Shown here one piece after another: positions 31,660 through 42,239 of a DNA stretch of 64,000 nt. How positions within the stretch are numbered: the first letter of the stretch is position 1; every line of letters begins with the position of its first letter. Source of the stretch: Entoloma clypeatum. Its lineage: Eukaryota; Basidiomycota; Agaricomycetes; Agaricales; Entolomataceae. The DNA lies in contig OY751486.1 in the NCBI GenBank assembly GCA_963565915.1, positions 2,604,001 through 2,668,000 on the forward strand, read 5' to 3'. The position numbers and the translations under genes are program-made. Under the pieces are notes generated by a model. The model saw nothing but the letters and a program-made list of their open reading frames with translations, made no database searches and was not told the origin of the DNA.

Positions 31660-32841
31660 CTAGTTTTTAAGTAATCCAAAGTACGGGATAAACTTGTTGA
31701 AGAGGATCTTCCCCAGATTCTTAGTTAAAAGGTCTGCAGGGTTATTTACTCCTTCGATGAATTCGACCATAATAATTCCTTCGGATACTTTTTCTCTGAC
31801 AAAGTGAAATCACATGTCAATGTGCTTGGACTGCTTTTCAGTCACAGGGTTGGATGCGATAAAGACAGAGCCATTGTTATCTCCATAGATCGGGACTGAT
31901 CCGATCTGCATCCCAAGTTCGGCAAGCATGCTTCTAAGCCATGTCACTGCGCGACTGCAATCTGATAGTGCCATGTATTCTGCTTCCGTGGAAGAGAGGG
32001 CAATGGTTTTCTGTGCTGACGAAACCCATGTTACTGCTCCAGATGCCAGTGATATGAAGTAACCAGTAGTGGATTTCCTGGTGTTTTCATCTGATGCGCA
32101 ATCGGAGTCTGTAAATGCGTAGATCCCTTTCCCAGAATCGCCATCGTACATGATCACATAATCTTTTGTCGCCTTCAAATACCTGCAAATATCCCTAGCC
32201 ACTTCTAAATGGCATTTGGTAGGGTTTGCGGAGAATTGGGACATTTTGATCACGGCGAAACAAATGTCGGGTCTTGTCCCAATCATTAAGTACAATAGTG
32301 ATCCGATGACGGATTGGTACTTGGATCTGAGTTCCGCATTGGGTTCATCCTCAGACTTCATGGGTTTGTAGCCCGTCGGAAGTGGGGTATGGGTGGCATT
32401 GGATTCGCTCATTCCCATACATGCGAGAATTTTCTCAAGGTAGGGTACTTGATCAATGAAGATCCTCTTCCCACATTGCCTTATTTGGATTGAGAGAAAT
32501 TCCTTTGGTTCCCCATCGGGCACTAGGTGACCTAGGTCCCTACATTCCCATGTTGTCATGAAGGCCTTCTTCTTTTCTAGCATATATTCCCGGTTTGTGC
32601 CGAGAAAAGCAGAGTCGTCGACATAGATGACGGCGATTACAATTTCCCCGCTGGTACTTTTGTGAATGAACACTCCCGCATCGGAGTGAAGCCGGACAAA
32701 GCCGAGCTTTTTCATGGAGGAATCAAGTTCTCTCCACCAGGCTAATGCGGCCTGCTTAAGACCATATAGGGCTTTGTATAGTTGGTACACGAGGTGTTCT
32801 TTCCCTTTTACTATGTAGCCCTCAGGTTGTCACATGTAAAT
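31660..32841 (-). pseudogene. Copia A2 reverse transcriptase / RNase H fragment
   Basis: Nearly identical to A1 24149-25330, carrying YVDD and DSDCASD. A TGA at 31810-31812 replaces an Arg codon of A1 (CGA to TGA, a CpG transition) about 50 codons before the end. The 5' side is cut by Copia B at 32842. Confidence 0.9.
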
Positions 32842-33190
32842 TAATGATGTAACCGACATAGGCAGCCCAAAGGGCGCTCAAGATGTAACGGTACGAAGGC
32901 ATGAAGGAAGCTCCACTAACCTGGTAAAGAGTAACTAAAGATATTCTAGAAGCTGGACTAGCTTGTTAGTTAACTCAAAGAACTGGGGTGTTCAAGAAGT
33001 TAGGATTCATCGTACTAAATACATGGGTATTTATACTAATCCAATATGCGCACGGACCATTGTACAAACAATACATAAACAAGTCATGCGTCCGTGGTTA
33101 TACCATAAACTCACATATATGGTAATAGTGGCTTATAGTCACTTCTTGTGACAAGCACATAGTGCGACATATCTGGCGATATGTTCAACA
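32842..33190 (-). repeat. 3' LTR of Copia B
   Basis: 349 bp, matching 39245-39593 except for two bases (one CpG). Confidence 0.93.
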
Positions 33191-33197
33191 CTCCCCC

Positions 33198-36100
33198 TCA
33201 CTTAGAATCCCTGGTAGGTTTCGTAAGTGGAGTATAAGGCTCTTTAAACTCCATTCGGAGTAGAGCACGGAATTTCTCAAATTCCTGGCGACCAAGTGGC
33301 TTGGTAAACATATCAGCCGGATTTTCTGTTCCCGGAACGAACCTTGGTTCAATCAATCCATCTTGAACTCTATCGCGTATAGGAAAGTGATGGATTGCTA
33401 TATGTTTGGTTCTGCCTTCAGTAACTGGGTTTTGCGCATTGAAAATCGCGCCTTGGTTGTCTACATGGAATGGCATTTTGGTAATGTCCTGTAGTCCAAG
33501 TTCTCTGAAGAGATGAGTAACCCATTCGCATTCCCGCGAACATTCACTGGCAGCAACCATTTCCACCTCAGTGGACGAATGTGCCACTGTTTTTTGCTTG
33601 CGACTTTTCCAAAGAACAAGTCCTCCTGCAAGCTTAAGGAAATATCCCGATTGGGACTTTCTATCAGATGGGTCTGATGCACAGTCTGAATCTGTCCATG
33701 CTTCAAAGGAAGCTTTGGATCGACCATCATACACTATGGAATAGTCTTGAGTACCGACAAGATATCTGATAATCCATAGAGCGTATTTCTCATGCTCTTC
33801 GGAAGGATTTGCAGACATTTGTGACATTTTTGCAACTGCAAAAGCAATGTCCGGTCTCGTTCCAATGGACAAGTACAACAACGATCCAATGATCATTTGG
33901 TATCTTGTTTTGAGTGTGGGATCCACCTCCCCCTCATTTGGTGCAGGGTAATAACCCTTTGGGAGTGGAGTGTCAGCAGCCTTTGCATTTTCTAAGCCAA
34001 AGCGCTTAATGATCTTCTTCAGGTATTCTGACTGATCGATTGTTACGATCTGCTTTTCCGAATCTTGTCGTATTCTCATACGCAAGAATTCTTTAGCAAT
34101 ACCAAGATCACGACTTTCCCATTTATTTTTAAAGTCAGATTTTATCTTGCGAACAAGATCTGGGTTTGATCCCATGAACAGGCCGTCATCAACATAGATC
34201 AAAGCGATTATTAAATCACCTGATTGTTTGTTGTGGTAAACAAAGACGCCTGAGTCAGTTCTACAGCGAGTAAAACCTAGCTTCTCCATTGATGCATTGA
34301 GCGCGATCCACCACGCTCTTGCCACCTGTTTAAGGCCATAGAGTGCTTTTAATAAACAGATGACCTTCCGTTCTTGGCCTTTGACAACAAAGCCTTCGGG
34401 TTGATTCATATAGATTTCTTCATTGAGCTCTCCATAGAGAAAAGCTGATTTGACATCTACTCCTTCAATCACCCATCCTTCAAGCGCAGCTACAGCGAAG
34501 AGGATCCGGATAGTCTCGAAACGTATCACAGGTGAGAAGATCTCATCAAAATCGATACCCTCGATCTGTGAGAAACCCTTGGCAACAAGTCGTGCCTTCT
34601 TTCGTCCGTCAGTTTTAACGTCGAATACCCATCGATTTCTGATGGTTTTACGACCTTTAGGTAGGTCAACCAACTTAAAGACATTGCGCTTCCGGAGGGC
34701 TTCTAGTTCCTCACGGCATGCTGCTTTCCATTCAAGCTTTTCCTTTTCAGGTAGCTTATTTATGTCCTTCATTTGCCAAGACTTTGGGTCTTGTGGAATT
34801 TCGTCATATGCAGGGATTGCTTTAGATAGCAAGTGCGCAAGCATTTGTGACTGTCCTCCCCCTTCCCTAATATAGAGTGATTCCTCCATATCTATATCCG
34901 AATTCGGATTGGAATTGTTCTGATACATCTGAGGATCAGCGGAGCTAGTTGATGGAACAGCGCCAGATTGCTGGGGTCTGGTCTCCGATCGGGGATTATA
35001 GGCGTATCGCCGTGAATCCTCCTGAACGGTTCTGCTCCAATCACGCTGATTTTGACGCAAGGCCTCAGCCAGGTCATTCCCGTAAACATTTCCAGGACGC
35101 TGGGGTATAACCCGAGTACGACGAGGACGATCAGTCTGTGGACGATAATCGCCTGGTAAGGTACGATCATCGTTTGGTGCATCTATGTGCACACATTTCC
35201 CTGGATTGCGAGTCCGGGGAACCCACTGCTGATTCTCAGCGGTGTCCTGTCTGTTTGTTCCATCAGAAGTCTGATTGGAACCTTCGGGAAGCTGACCAGT
35301 TTGGTCGCTATTTGTATCAGGGAGGTTATGATTGTCATCATGGGTTCCTGGATTAGACGGGTAATGTGAACCGCCAGGACCATGTGCATCATTGTCTTCC
35401 GAATGGAAATCATCGGTTGGTAAATCAGACGGGCCATCATGTCCATTTGCATCATTGTTTCCCATATCGTCTGATGTTGGATCATGGTATTGTGTTATCG
35501 AAGGTATTTTGTTCAATGTAGAACATTTTGGGAACAGCTGTTCATCAAACATTGCTGTGACACCTATGAAGACCACGTTGTTTGACATCCACATAAACCG
35601 GTAACCTTTAGTTCCAGTTTTAAATCCGATGAAGATCATCAGCTCGGATTTAGCGGTGGTAGTACGAACTTCTTTCGGAAGAAAGACATAAGCACCACAT
35701 CCAAAAACGTGTAGGTTAGACACATCAGGCTTTTCCTTTTTAAGGGACTCATACGGAGTAAGCCATCCATGTCTTTTCAATGGAGTTCGGTTATACAAGT
35801 GAAGTGCATGTTCTACCGCAAATTGAATCCATATTTCGGGTAGGCAAGTGTCATGCAACATAGCAAGTGCTTTATCCATTAAAGTTCTGTTGAAACGTTC
35901 TGCACGACCGTTTTGCTGTGGCTGGTGCGGCACAGTAACTTCACCCTGGATTCCCATCTCACGCATATCTGCTTGGAAAGGGACAAACTCACCGCCGCCA
36001 TCAAAACGCCAAGTTTTAATTGTCGTATTGAATTGGTTTTTAACCATGGCATTAAAATCACGAAGTGCAGAGTGTGCATCGGATTTTAGTCTCAATAAAG

Positions 36101-38379
36101 AGATCCAGGCGTGTGATGTGTAGTCATCAACAAAGCTGATATAATAATTATATTTGCTATAAGTCGCCTTCTTGAATTGCTTTAAATCCGAATGGATTAG
36201 CTCAAGAGGTGCTTTAGCGCGTGTCTGAGATGGTGGGAAAGATTTTGAAGGCATCTTTCCAAGAGCGCATCCTTTGCAGGGTCGCTCAGTGGACGGTTTG
36301 TCCACTCCATTGAAACCTTTGACATGTTTAGAAGCATGTCGCAGTACTTCATGTGAAGGGTGTCCGAATCGCTTGTGCCAAGTGTCATAATCAACAGACT
36401 GTGAGACACTAAGACTAACCAAGTGTATTCGTTCCTCTTTAATGATCGTGGCGTTTAGCCAATAAATCGATTCATTTGCCTTATGAGGATAACACATAAA
36501 CAAAGGAAGACCTGAATTGGTCTTTAGCGTGATTGAACCAAATCGTCCGCTAATTTCATTTCCTTGTTTAAGGATCTCGCCTACAGATAAAAGACGAACG
36601 TCTAAATCTGGTATATAATAAACGGGTGATAGACGAGTTATTTTGTTTTGTTTTCTCCCATTTTTCTTGATGGTGTGATTAATCAACACCGTCCCTTGTC
36701 CAAGGATCTGAATAGTGTGACCTTTCTGTGCAATTTGCACAGATTGACAATCTTTTAGTGGGGTATACTCAATGAAATCATTGATATCATAAGTAAAGTG
36801 CAATGATGCTCCTGAATCAAGAATCCAATTGGATTGATTCTGTTTCTTACATTCAGCACAATTCGCATAATGAGAATTTATTTGCGCTATAAGCGCATGT
36901 ACAGCAGATGATAAAAATACATTGGACCGCCGTCCATTCACTCGTCTCCAAAGAGGCTTCTGTGAAGTATTTGTTAACTGCATTGTACGTGCTTTTGAAT
37001 GTGAAACATACCCCATGTCGTCGTTGGTTCCATCACCACGGGAAACTTCATACTCCATATAGTCATTGACGTATCCTTCATCATAATAACCCCTTATGGT
37101 GGGGGCTATGTCTTCTGTTTCCATCTCATTGGCCCAGCTGATTCTACTCGGTGTTTCTTTGAAAACTGGAATGCGGTGATTCCGGGGGTCCATTGTCGGA
37201 GGCGCTGAAAGCGGCCTTGACGTTGCAGCTTCATTACGTTGAAGTGCAGGGACCTCGACGAGGCGAGTTAGATTCTGAGCTGTTGGAGGGACACCAATGC
37301 TGTTAGCCAGTGTGCGCGCTCCATCCAGGTCCGTGAAAGGGCCTGGGCCAGGAATATTACCGATCGCAAGCGATTGGTTGTTCCTAATCCTCCAATCGGT
37401 GGATGATGAGGGGTGCGGAGTGAAGATAGACCCATTTTCGTAAATGACCGTGTTGGGCAAGGTCTGGATTGGAAGCTGCCCATCAGGGGCGCTATCCATG
37501 GCAGAGGAGGCAAAATGCGCCTTCTCTTTACCTTTCCAGGGTCCTTTGCCCTTGGTCTTCCCGGCAGAAGTTCCACGTCCCTTGCCTTTCCAGGGCTTGG
37601 AGTGCTGATGCGAATGCTGCTGGTTAGCAGCCGGTCCTTCCGAAGATCCCTGAGAGGGTCCAGTGCGAGGCTGGTATTTCGGGGGGTTAGGACGAGCGTG
37701 TTTTACCACAGAGATTTTGTTCGCATGAGCGCTTCCTTGGGACCGTGGAGCGTGCAGGTTTTTACGGAAGTATTCTGAGCGTACTTGCTCGATTACTTTC
37801 TCGATCTTGAGTACAGCGGATTGATCTCCGCTAGGTGCCACATAGTGTACCGCATCAAAAAGGATGCTGTGTACTAGACCATCATAGCCTTGAGGCAGTC
37901 CATTCAGGATCATCATGATCCGGACGAACTTGGGGATGTCTATGTGGTTGTGCTCGAGTCGTTGAAAAAGGGTCTGCATCTTATCGATGCCAGATAAAGG
38001 ATCGGCGGGAGAAAGAGAGGTGCGGAGGAGTTGCTGAAAATCAGCAAAGACGGTGGACGGGCCGACCGTGGACAGTTTAACAGCGATCAGGTCCCACATC
38101 TCCTTGGAGGTTTTAGCTCCCTTGATGTGATGGACGAGAGAGTCCGAAATCGACATCTGAATTAGGCCTTGGGCCTGATCGTCCTGCTCATGCCAAGTGT
38201 TTAACTTATCTTGGAAGTCTGTCTCTTTAGGGTCAACCAGAATCTTTTTATCGCCGGTGACGATCCTCCACTCTAGCAGCCTTGAGGTAGGCGCTCATTT
38301 TCTCCTGATAGATGGAGAAGTTTGTGGTGGTGAGTTTGGGAATGGAGGAAGCGAGGTCGAGTTTCGAGTTTGAAGACAT
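33198..38379 (-). CDS. Copia B gag-pol polyprotein, one frameshift near its start
   Basis: The main open frame (38156 to 33198, 1652 codons) holds a UBN2-type gag, protease (WILDSGASLHF), GAG-pre-integrase HKRFGHPSHE with C-x2-C, an integrase core (HSDLKQF, DGGGEF, NGRAERFNRT), a long Asp/Asn/Pro-rich linker, reverse transcriptase with IYVDDGLF and RNase H with DSDCASD and SSTEVEM. The true gag start is the ATG at 38377-38379 (MSSNSKLDLASSIPKL..). That frame meets the main frame only if one base is added or removed near 38278, between AYLK and LLEWRIV. The shift may be an assembly error, a real lesion or, less likely, programmed. Otherwise all catalytic motifs are intact. Confidence 0.9.
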
Positions 38380-38468
38380 GATGATGCTGGGAAACATAAA
38401 TAGAATCAGCATATGAAATATCGAAAAAGCGCATCAGAAAATAAATAGACGAGCTGCCTTGTCAATCA

Positions 38469-39305
38469 TCATTCTTCGTTCCCTGTTTGGTCTAGTGGTA
38501 GCATATGAAATGCCATCACTAATTCTACCCAATCGTCATGTGTGCCCTGAGTGCTGTGTTGCCCACAGGTGCAAGATCCTCCCTGAACAGGGAGCATGAC
38601 TTCATTCGCTCTGTTCGCCGCTTCAATTAAGGAGTCATTATCCGGCAACCGAACTTGTCGGGTCGGAGGCAAAAGAGGAGGTGCCCCGTGTGCTTCAGGG
38701 ATGGTCCCATCATCAACATACACGGGCGGAGGATCCGTGGGATCTCCATCTTGGGTAGGTACCGCAACAGGTACCTCAGTACAGCGATTACGCTGTCTGC
38801 GGTTTAGAACTCGAGTCCTGGCTGTTCCTGCATCACACGTAGCACACGAGTAGTCAAAGGTGGTGTTGTCTATGCAATGCCTTGGGCAATGCTGACTGTC
38901 AACAACAAGTTGTCGACACACCCCGCAACGTGCAACGATGCGTCCATTGTCATCATGACCTGCAGGGACTGAATCCTGTGCCGTTGGCACCATATGGACT
39001 TGCTCTCGTGATGCAATCAATGTAACAGGGATTCTCTCAAGTAATCGATCAAGAATGACCCACTGAAAGGTGCATTCAATACCTCGAATACTTCGAGGTT
39101 CACCGTTAAGGGAACCATTGAGCTCGATGTATTCGATACTGAGGAAACCAGTCTCCAGGCTAGCATTCAAAGCGGATGCTGCCAATAATAGCGCAAAAGC
39201 TAAGATACTCAGAGCATGTGGCGCTAGGGCCGGGGCCCATAACCTAATGATGTAACCGACATAGGCAGCCCAAAGGGCGCTCAAGATGTAACGGTACGAA
39301 GGCAT
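38469..39305 (-). CDS. Accessory ORF of Copia B, 278 aa: membrane-anchored Cys-rich protein
   Basis: The ATG at 39303-39305 lies inside the 5' LTR. The frame crosses the LTR end and the primer binding site without a stop and ends 90 bases before gag. Residues 6-24 and 31-49 are hydrophobic and look like one or two membrane helices. Residues 127-157 hold C-x2-C, C-x3-C and C-x2-C pairs (CGVC, CPRHC, CATC), a likely zinc-binding knuckle. The rest is polar with Pro-rich parts, and a second CTCGQH lies near residue 245. A TATA-like motif on the minus strand (TATAAATA near 39435) about 125 bases upstream would put the ATG on the element RNA. Copia elements normally have no ORF here. I recognise no family; roles such as an envelope-like or regulatory protein, or a captured host gene, are guesses. 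Confidence 0.6.
   Translation of the reverse strand: MPSYRYILSALWAAYVGYIIRLWAPALAPHALSILAFALLLAASALNASLETGFLSIEYIELNGSLNGEPRSIRGIECTFQWVILDRLLERIPVTLIASREQVHMVPTAQDSVPAGHDDNGRIVARCGVCRQLVVDSQHCPRHCIDNTTFDYSCATCDAGTARTRVLNRRQRNRCTEVPVAVPTQDGDPTDPPPVYVDDGTIPEAHGAPPLLPPTRQVRLPDNDSLIEAANRANEVMLPVQGGSCTCGQHSTQGTHDDWVELVMAFHMLPLDQTGNEE
39230..39244 (-). other. Primer binding site of Copia B (half-tRNA type)
   Basis: GGTTATGGGCCCCGG on the minus strand directly follows the 5' LTR, the same 15 bases as in A1 and A2, complementary to the initiator tRNA anticodon arm. In B this stretch is also translated within the accessory ORF (RLWAPA). Confidence 0.75.
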
Positions 39306-39593
39306 GAAGGAAGCTCCACTAACCTGGTAAAGAGTAACTAAAGATATTCTAGAAGCTGGACTAGCTTGTTAGTTAACTCAAAGAACTGGGGTGTTCAAGA
39401 AGTTAGGATTCATCATACTAAATACATGGGTATTTATACTAATCCAATATGCGCACGGACCATTGTACAAACAATACATAAACAAGTCATGCGTCCGTGG
39501 TTATACCATAAACTCACATATATGGTAATAGTGGCTTATAGTCACTTCTTGTGACAAGCACATAGTGCGACATATCTGGCGATATGTTTAACA
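39245..39593 (-). repeat. 5' LTR of Copia B
   Basis: 349 bp promoter LTR. It contains a TATA-like motif near 39435 and, on the minus strand, the start codon of the accessory ORF at 39303-39305. Confidence 0.93.
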
Positions 39594-40526
39594 TAAATTA
39601 TGTACCTCACAGAGTGTTCCATAGAGGAAGGCTGATGAGACGTCCAAGAGTGTCATGAACCACCCTTCAAGGGCTGTCAATGCCAGAATCAACCGGACAG
39701 TCTCGTACCTCACTACTGGTGAGAAGATTTGATCAAAGTCGATCCCTTCTACCTGTGAGAAGCCTTTTGCAACGAGGCGCGCTTTCAGACGCCCGTCGGA
39801 TTTTTCATTGTAAACCCATTTGTTCTTTAGAGCTTTCCTCCCTGTGGGTAGGGGTACTAACTCTGTGATCACCCCGCGGCTTTTGAGCATGTCTAGCTCT
39901 TTTCGTTCTGCCGCATACCAATCTTCTTTGTTTGGAAGAGGGTATATGTCTTTGTGTGACATTTCGATGATGCCCACTCGGATGGAGATTGCCTCCATCA
40001 GGAGATCGTTCATCCATGCCATTTGACCGCCCAATCTACGTCTTCGATCCATTTTCTCAAGATCAGAAGCAGGGGTGTCTTCCCCATAGATGCTACCTGG
40101 CATTCTCCGAACTCGTCGTTCCCTGATCGGTCAATCTGGTATTTGTTCGGGTTCTGGAGTGGGTACTCGTGGCTCGTCATTGGGCTCGCTAAGCGGCAAA
40201 TCATTGTCTGATTCAGGGTGATCCTGTCCAGTAGGAACAGGGTCGAGAGGTGTTTCGTTATGACTGTCATTGTCATCATTTCCAGGGATGAGATCCTCAA
40301 ACTCATCAGCCGGTTCTGGGTTTTCCATTTCTGGATGGTTTTCTGGCAAAGGGTCGATGTGGCATCTAGGGTACTTGCTTTCATCAAAGATAGCTTTCCC
40401 ACCCATGAAAATTGTATTAGTCTCAGGATCCATGAAACGGTATCCTTTGACCCCTGGCTTTGATCCGAGATAAATCATCAATCGAGATCTAGACTCCAGG
40501 GAATTTCTACGCTTTTCCTTTGGGAT
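39594..40526 (-). pseudogene. Copia A2 middle fragment (integrase end to RT start)
   Basis: Continuation of A2 on the far side of Copia B. It encodes the C-terminal integrase region, the acidic linker (DEFEDLIPGNDDND) and the RT start (SPVVRYETVRLIL). A frame change near 40130 separates the two open parts. It differs from A1 at roughly one base in ten, much more than the 31591-32820 piece. It ends abruptly at the Gypsy LTR at 40527. Confidence 0.88.
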
Positions 40527-40960
40527 TGTAAGGGCAACCACTTTCACTTTTCACTTTTCCTTCACTTTCTTCCTTTCCTTTCTATTCCACCATCTCCGAC
40601 GTCCTCCGATCGTATCCGCTGTCTCCGACATCTTATCCGCCTCTCCGCATCCGACGACTCCGCCCCCATCCGCTACTCCGCACGTCGGATCGCAGGTACT
40701 ATCATTCATCTTGTTTCCATTCATCCTTCATCGCTACTCCCGATCATTGCTCATCATTCATGCGTCTCGTTTTATCTCTTATTTCATATCTCATTTTACT
40801 ATTTATCGCAGCTAGCTTGCAGGGGAATCTTTAGAACTTTCTCTTCGGATCTCCCTTGCAAGGTATGTGTTGTATTACTTATTAGACTGCTCAATCTAAA
40901 CTTCAGATCTCCCTTGCAAGTATCTGAGTTTGAGTCTTGGATCGTAAGGTCGCCCTTACA
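40527..40960 (+). repeat. 5' LTR of the Gypsy remnant
   Basis: 434 bp bounded by the inverted ends TGTAAGGGC and GCCCTTACA. No second copy is in the window, so the borders rest on these ends and the breakpoint with A2. Confidence 0.75.
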
Positions 40961-41121
40961 GTAGAAAGTTCTCTTCTAATTGGACCGGGTCCGATTGCAT
41001 CGTTGTCACAATTCCGCGCTTTGGAGCAGCTTCGTCCGCGTCCGACTCCGATACATCTCACACCCCTTCCAGTTCTTCTAACTACCTCTCCGTAACTGGT
41101 GATTCTGCTCCGCGCATAGTA

Positions 41122-42239
41122 ATGGACGACCCCAATCACCTTGAACAGCTCGAGCACGAGTTCCAGGAACAACATCAAACTCTCGCTGATATCTCGACTC
41201 AACTTGACCAACTCCTCCTCGCCTTCAACGCAATTCCTGCCCCAGCTCCGCCACCTATCCCCGCACCTGCTATTATACCACTCCGCTCGCTCCGGCCAAT
41301 CCGGGCGTGCATCAAGCAAAACCTGCCAATCCGTCGGACTTCGATGGATCACGCGCAAATGGCTGGACCTTTCTAAATTCCTGTGAATTGTTTATGGGGC
41401 TGGCTCCGGAACAGTTCGCAGACAACCATGCTAAAATTTATTGGGCTTTATCTTTCATGAAGAGTGGACGTGCAGCACGCTTTGCAGATCACATTATCCG
41501 ACAGGAGCGGAGGACCGGTGCTCCGCCTTATCAGACTTGGGTGGACTTCCGTGCAGTCTTTACAGCGGAGTTCACTCCGAAGAATGAGGAACAGGACGCG
41601 AGACTGATCCTCGAAGGAGAATCCTATTATCAAGGTCAACGGGATGTCGAGACCTATATTGATGAGTTCAAAGACTACATTGACAAAGCGGGCTATCAGG
41701 AGGATACCAACATCGTACTCAAATTCCGCCATGGTCTCCGTTCCGACATTCAGAACGAGATTGCCACCCTGACCCACGGACGACCTGCGGATGACAACCC
41801 CGATGAGTGGTACTCTGCAGCACGAGTCAATGACGACAATAGGATTGCCAACAAAGCCTTCAAAGCCACTGCTCCGACCCGTACCTCCGCCTTCCGCAAT
41901 GTTGTCAGACCAAAAGTACCTGGCACCTCAGTATTCCCTCGCCCCTACATTCCATTCACTCCGCGCACAGCTCCGCTCGCATCCGCATCCGCTCCGCTGA
42001 CAAGGGACCCCAATGCAATGGACATTGATACTTCACACATCAAAGGCAAGAATGCCAATGCATGCTTCAGATGTAACAAAACGGGTCACTTTAGTCATGA
42101 ATGCCCCCTTCGCTTCGATGTTCGCTTCATGACAACGGAGGAGCAGGACAAGTTTGTTATGGAACAACTCGTGGTCAAGGACACAGCGGAAGGCAACTCC
42201 GTTCTGCCCACGGAGTCTGCGGAGTCGGAGGGAGGATAG
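41122..42239 (+). pseudogene. Gypsy gag, frameshifted
   Basis: The first frame starts MDDPNHLEQLEHEFQEQHQ with a coiled coil. After about 60 codons the reading moves to another frame (FDGSRANGWTFLNSCELF), which runs through the retrotransposon gag core and a zinc knuckle CFRCNKTGHFSHEC to a stop at 42237-42239. The shift near 41300 breaks the protein. Confidence 0.85.

Larger units (their letters stand above)
32842..39593 (-). mobile_element. Copia-type LTR retrotransposon B, 6752 bp, nested in A2
   Basis: LTRs of 349 bp (32842-33190 and 39245-39593) are flanked by TAAAT (32837-32841 and 39594-39598). They differ at two bases by eye. The element carries a gag-pol ORF on the minus strand, a primer site GGTTATGGGCCCCGG at the 5' LTR, and an extra ORF between LTR and gag. 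In coding direction the LTR starts TGTT-AACA and ends CATCATTA, so the terminus is TG..TA rather than TG..CA. This follows from the target duplication and the internal border and is unusual. Confidence 0.93.

Noticed and set aside
32842..33190. Copia B LTR starting at TGATG to satisfy the TG..CA rule
   Set aside because: With that start the flanks do not match. Starting at TAATGATG gives a perfect TAAAT duplication and agrees with the border at the primer site.
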